Positions 15,016 through 17,416 of a stretch of DNA of 17,416 nucleotides are shown in pieces. Source of the stretch: Deltaproteobacteria bacterium (GTDB lineage Bacteria; Desulfobacterota; Desulfobacteria; Desulfobacterales; B30-G6); assembly GCA_003647375.1 (NCBI GenBank), contig QMMS01000062.1, forward strand, positions 1 to 17,416, in the 5' to 3' direction. A program made the translations under genes and the position numbers. The first letter of the stretch is position 1; every line of letters begins with the position of its first letter. The notes beneath the pieces were generated by a model, which saw only the letters and a program-made list of their open reading frames with translations, was not told the origin of the DNA and did no database searches.

Positions 15016-16158
15016 TCACGCTGCCGGCAGCCTGATAAAAAAAGTCGTGCCGTGCCCCGGGCGGCTCTCGACATCGATTTTCCCGTTGTGGCGATCGATA
15101 ATACCATACACTGTCGAGAGCCCCAGACCCACGCCGTAGCCCTCCTGCTTGGTTGTAAAAAAGGGTTCGAAGATGTGCGGCAGATTATCCTCTGGGATTC
15201 CGGCGCCCGTGTCCGTTATCGCAAGGGTACCATGGGCTTTATCAGCATGATAATGGCTCTCAATGTGAAGATTCCCACCCTCCGGCATGGCGTCGATGGC
15301 ATTGAAGATCAGGTTAATGATGCACTGCTGCAGTTGATTGGCGTCTCCCTGGATTGCCGGAAAGTCGGGTTGAAAGGATGTGGTCAAGGCAATGTTCTGT
15401 AACTCGAGTTTGTGTTGGCTCAAGGATATGCATTTTTGGAGAAGTTCCTGAATTCGAACAGGGCCCATGGAAGGCGGCGATTTTCTGGAAAAGGCCAGGA
15501 GGTTCGAAACGATCTGTGAACACCGCTCTGTCTCGGTTTCCACGAGTTCCAGGTATTGTGTGAATTTATCTATTTTTTCCTCTTTCAAAGGGCGTTTTTT
15601 CAGGATTTTGGACATGAGCCGGCTGTAGTTGAGAATGCCTGAGAGCGGATTATTAATTTCGTGAACTACGCTGGCGGCCAGTCTTCCGAGCGACATCATT
15701 TTGTCCTGGTGAAGAATCTGGGCCTGGTCCGCTGCCTGTCTTTCAAGGAATTTTGCGTAGTCCTGAAGTTTTTTACGGGATGTGTAACGTTGTTTTGCGC
15801 GCTCCAGAGACAGGTGCAGGGCATGGTCGCTGATGGGCTTGGTGATAAAATCAGAGGCATCGAGTTGAAGGGCCTGGATGGCGAGATCCATTTCTGCGAA
15901 AGCGGTACAGACGATCACCTCGATATCCGGATCGAGTTTTTTGACTGCCTCCAGAACCTCGAGGCCGTTCATTCCCGGCATTCGGATATCAGTGATCACA
16001 ATCCTGGGAGGCGTCTCACGACACAATTCAAGGCCGGTTGTTCCATCCGGAGCGGTTGTTACCTGGTAGCCATTATCGCTCAGGGCGAGATACATGACAT
16101 CCAGAATGTCTTTTTCATCATCGATGACAAGAATGTGCCAGTCTGAATAATCAGACAT
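15016..16158 (-). CDS. Receiver-histidine kinase (REC-HisKA-HATPase), soluble
   Basis: A 380-aa protein. An N-terminal receiver (about 7-125) has D13/D14, phospho-acceptor D57 (VITDIRMPG) and K107 (TKP). A short coiled linker (about 125-155) leads to HisKA with VVHEINNPL (phospho-acceptor H166). HATPase has NLIFNAIDAM (282-291), DTGAGI (316-321), FEPFFTTK (330-337) and GVGLGL (342-347). No membrane segment is present. The start at 16158 follows GGAGGGAAG; the in-frame ATG at 16221 would sit outside the receiver fold. The receiver-first order suggests it takes phosphate from another kinase or itself to control its own activity. The next gene downstream encodes a sigma-54 activator without a receiver, so how the signal passes on is unclear. 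It is distinct from, but similar in catalytic core to, the kinase at 11409-12947. Confidence 0.92.
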   Translation of the reverse strand: MSDYSDWHILVIDDEKDILDVMYLALSDNGYQVTTAPDGTTGLELCRETPPRIVITDIRMPGMNGLEVLEAVKKLDPDIEVIVCTAFAEMDLAIQALQLDASDFITKPISDHALHLSLERAKQRYTSRKKLQDYAKFLERQAADQAQILHQDKMMSLGRLAASVVHEINNPLSGILNYSRLMSKILKKRPLKEEKIDKFTQYLELVETETERCSQIVSNLLAFSRKSPPSMGPVRIQELLQKCISLSQHKLELQNIALTTSFQPDFPAIQGDANQLQQCIINLIFNAIDAMPEGGNLHIESHYHADKAHGTLAITDTGAGIPEDNLPHIFEPFFTTKQEGYGVGLGLSTVYGIIDRHNGKIDVESRPGHGTTFFIRLPAA

Positions 16159-16259
16159 GGTTTCTTCCCTCCGGCTTCCCGGTCCTGTCAGATTGGTGCA
16201 CATGAGCCTAAAACCACCCATTTTTGTTCAATTTAGGGTATTGTAAATTAAGGGCATTG

Positions 16260-17177
16260 TCAAGAAAAGCTGCCCTGACGGGTATCGCGGCGTTCCAGTT
16301 CTGCTTGAATCCGAGACAGGGTTTCCATCTTGTTCAGGGACCAGTGGGGTGCGACCAGTTCATGGGGGTGCGGGTCGCTGGTCAGCCTTTGAACGATCAT
16401 GTCATCGGGAATTCGCTCCAGAAAGTCACACACCAGATTGACATAGGCAGCCTGTGTCAGGCAGCGGTATGATTCCTGTTGGACCATGGTTTCAAGCCGC
16501 GTGCCCTTGATGACATAGAGTAGATGGAGTTTGACGCCGTGGATGCCCAGTCGTGAAATAAATTTGGCGGTATCGTGCACGTGGGCAGTGGTTTCACCCG
16601 GCAATCCCAGGATGACATGCGCACATATCTGAATTCCTCTGCTTTGGGTTTTCTCAACGGCTCTCGCAAAGCAGGCTGCATCGTGTCCCCGGTTGATCAG
16701 GGACAGGGTGCTGTCGTGGGCGGACTGGAGCCCGTATTCGATCCAGACAAGGCATTTTCCGGCTAATTCCTGTAGCAGTGCCAGTTTGTCCTGGTCGATG
16801 CAGTCCGGCCGGGTTCCAATGGAGATGCCCACGATACCGTCTACACCGATGGCTTCTTCGTAAAGGCGTCTCAGGGTTTCAACAGGGGCATATGTGTTGC
16901 TGAACGACTGGAAATAGGCAAGAAATTTCTTGGCTTTGTAACGTTTCGATAGCGCTGCTTTCCCCTGTTCGAGTTGCCGGGTGATGGAGAGTCCTCTATT
17001 GTGAGCCCCTGTTCCCGATCCCCGGTCGTTGCAGAAGATGCACCCTTCGGTGGAGATGGCGCCGTCCCGATTCGGGCATGTCAGACCGGCATCGACGGTA
17101 ATTTTCTGAACCCGGCATCCAAATTGGTTGCGCAGGTAGGTGTTGAGATCGTTGTATCTTTTATCTGTTGTTGCCAT
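16260..17177 (-). CDS. YhcC-type radical SAM protein (TIGR01212 family)
   Basis: A 305-aa protein, normal family length. The family N-terminus is clear: TCPNRDGAISTEGCIFCN with the three cluster cysteines C34, C46 and C49 in the CPNRDG...GCxFC arrangement of YhcC proteins rather than the common CxxxCxxC. FQSFSNTYAP, ISIGTRPDC, WIEYGLQSAHDSTL, HVILGLPGET and VKLHLLYVIKGT are further family blocks. The reaction of this family is not established, to my knowledge. The start at 17177 (MATTDKRYN) fits the family start; only a weak ribosome-binding sequence (AGGTC) lies upstream. It ends about 100 bp before the receiver-kinase gene on the same strand, so the two may or may not share a transcript. 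This is probably a housekeeping gene and may mark the edge of the regulatory island. Confidence 0.92.
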   Translation of the reverse strand: MATTDKRYNDLNTYLRNQFGCRVQKITVDAGLTCPNRDGAISTEGCIFCNDRGSGTGAHNRGLSITRQLEQGKAALSKRYKAKKFLAYFQSFSNTYAPVETLRRLYEEAIGVDGIVGISIGTRPDCIDQDKLALLQELAGKCLVWIEYGLQSAHDSTLSLINRGHDAACFARAVEKTQSRGIQICAHVILGLPGETTAHVHDTAKFISRLGIHGVKLHLLYVIKGTRLETMVQQESYRCLTQAAYVNLVCDFLERIPDDMIVQRLTSDPHPHELVAPHWSLNKMETLSRIQAELERRDTRQGSFS

Positions 17178-17285
17178 ATGGTGCTTGACCTGGTTAGGGT
17201 TGGGTTATATATTTTGGGCCATCTTGAATAGATACTACCCCGGAGGTTTACAGGGGTCAAGAATTCAAAGTGCTATTTGTTCTTT

Positions 17286-17416
17286 GCGTTTATTGTGTTT
17301 GTTGAGTTGCAATCGGTTCCGGGCATCACCGAAAATCCTGAAACCCAACCAACCCGAGGAACTCAATAAACCCAACGAACCCAATAGACCCAATAAACCC
17401 AATAAACTCAATAAAC
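17286..17416. repeat. Nonamer tandem repeat with an inverted copy
   Basis: From 17362 to the window edge the sequence reads CTCAATAAA, CCCAACGAA, CCCAATAGA, CCCAATAAA, CCCAATAAA, CTCAATAAA at 9-bp period, and it continues off the end. An opposite-strand copy of the same motif (GTTTATTGTGTTTGTTGAGTT, 17288-17308) precedes it. The two arms match at 17 of 21 positions in inverted orientation, separated by about 50 bp. Confidence 0.65.

Noticed and set aside
16206..16219. Weak -24/-12-like match upstream of the receiver-kinase gene (minus strand)
   Set aside because: GG-N10-GC spacing is right, but the -24 box (TGGGTG) and -12 box (AGGC) both deviate; chance matches of this quality are common.

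Overview
The window looks like a chromosomal segment of an anaerobic bacterium, most likely a sulfate reducer or relative in the Desulfobacterota (Desulfobacteraceae/Desulfosarcina-like). This is inferred from the Hdr/Qmo/Dsr-type redox proteins, the sigma-54 two-component regulators with Cys-rich PAS domains, and short degenerate intergenic tandem repeats. No rRNA, tRNA, CRISPR array or insertion sequence was seen. Almost everything is on the minus strand; one gene (8203-9144) is on the plus strand.

Region 1 (about 1-6722, minus strand, read from right to left) is a redox operon. It encodes a 766-aa membrane iron-sulfur protein that looks like QmoC joined to a DsrK/HdrD-type module (4422-6722). 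Next is a 1126-aa HdrA with a GltD/NfnB-like oxidoreductase inserted in its middle (1049-4429), overlapping the first gene by 8 nt. Then comes an MvhD-type [2Fe-2S] protein (241-666). The start of a further minus-strand gene is probably cut at the left edge. An 18-bp-period array of mini-hairpins (about 690-985) lies between hdrA and mvhD. Together the proteins suggest a membrane-anchored, flavin-based Hdr complex that exchanges electrons between NAD(P)H, ferredoxin, quinone and thiol/disulfide-type partners. The partners cannot be read from sequence.

Region 2 (6723-9144) holds a 62-bp REP/MITE-like palindromic element and a stand-alone receiver protein whose phospho-acceptor Asp is Asn. It also holds a divergent GcvH-like protein with two four-cysteine modules and no lipoyl lysine. 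The 714-bp gap between these two genes carries two divergent sigma-54 (-24/-12) promoter candidates. Between the promoters lie a perfect ATGTTGCA-N5-TGCAACAT palindrome and three TGCAAC half-sites exactly 11 bp apart, which look like shared enhancer sites.

Region 3 (9169-12947, minus) is a histidine kinase with an N-terminal Rossmann-like domain, an NtrC-type sigma-54 response regulator, and an archaemetzincin protease joined to it by an ATGA stop/start overlap. A decayed DUF4143 ATPase fragment follows.

Region 4 (13203-17177, minus) is a YhcC-type radical SAM protein, a receiver-histidine kinase, and a PAS-PAS sigma-54 activator without a receiver domain. The gaps throughout are filled with degenerate 7-, 8- and 9-bp tandem repeats. 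The two sigma-54 activators, two soluble kinases and the sigma-54-driven divergent pair read as one redox-sensing regulatory island next to the Hdr operon; that link is an inference from proximity.
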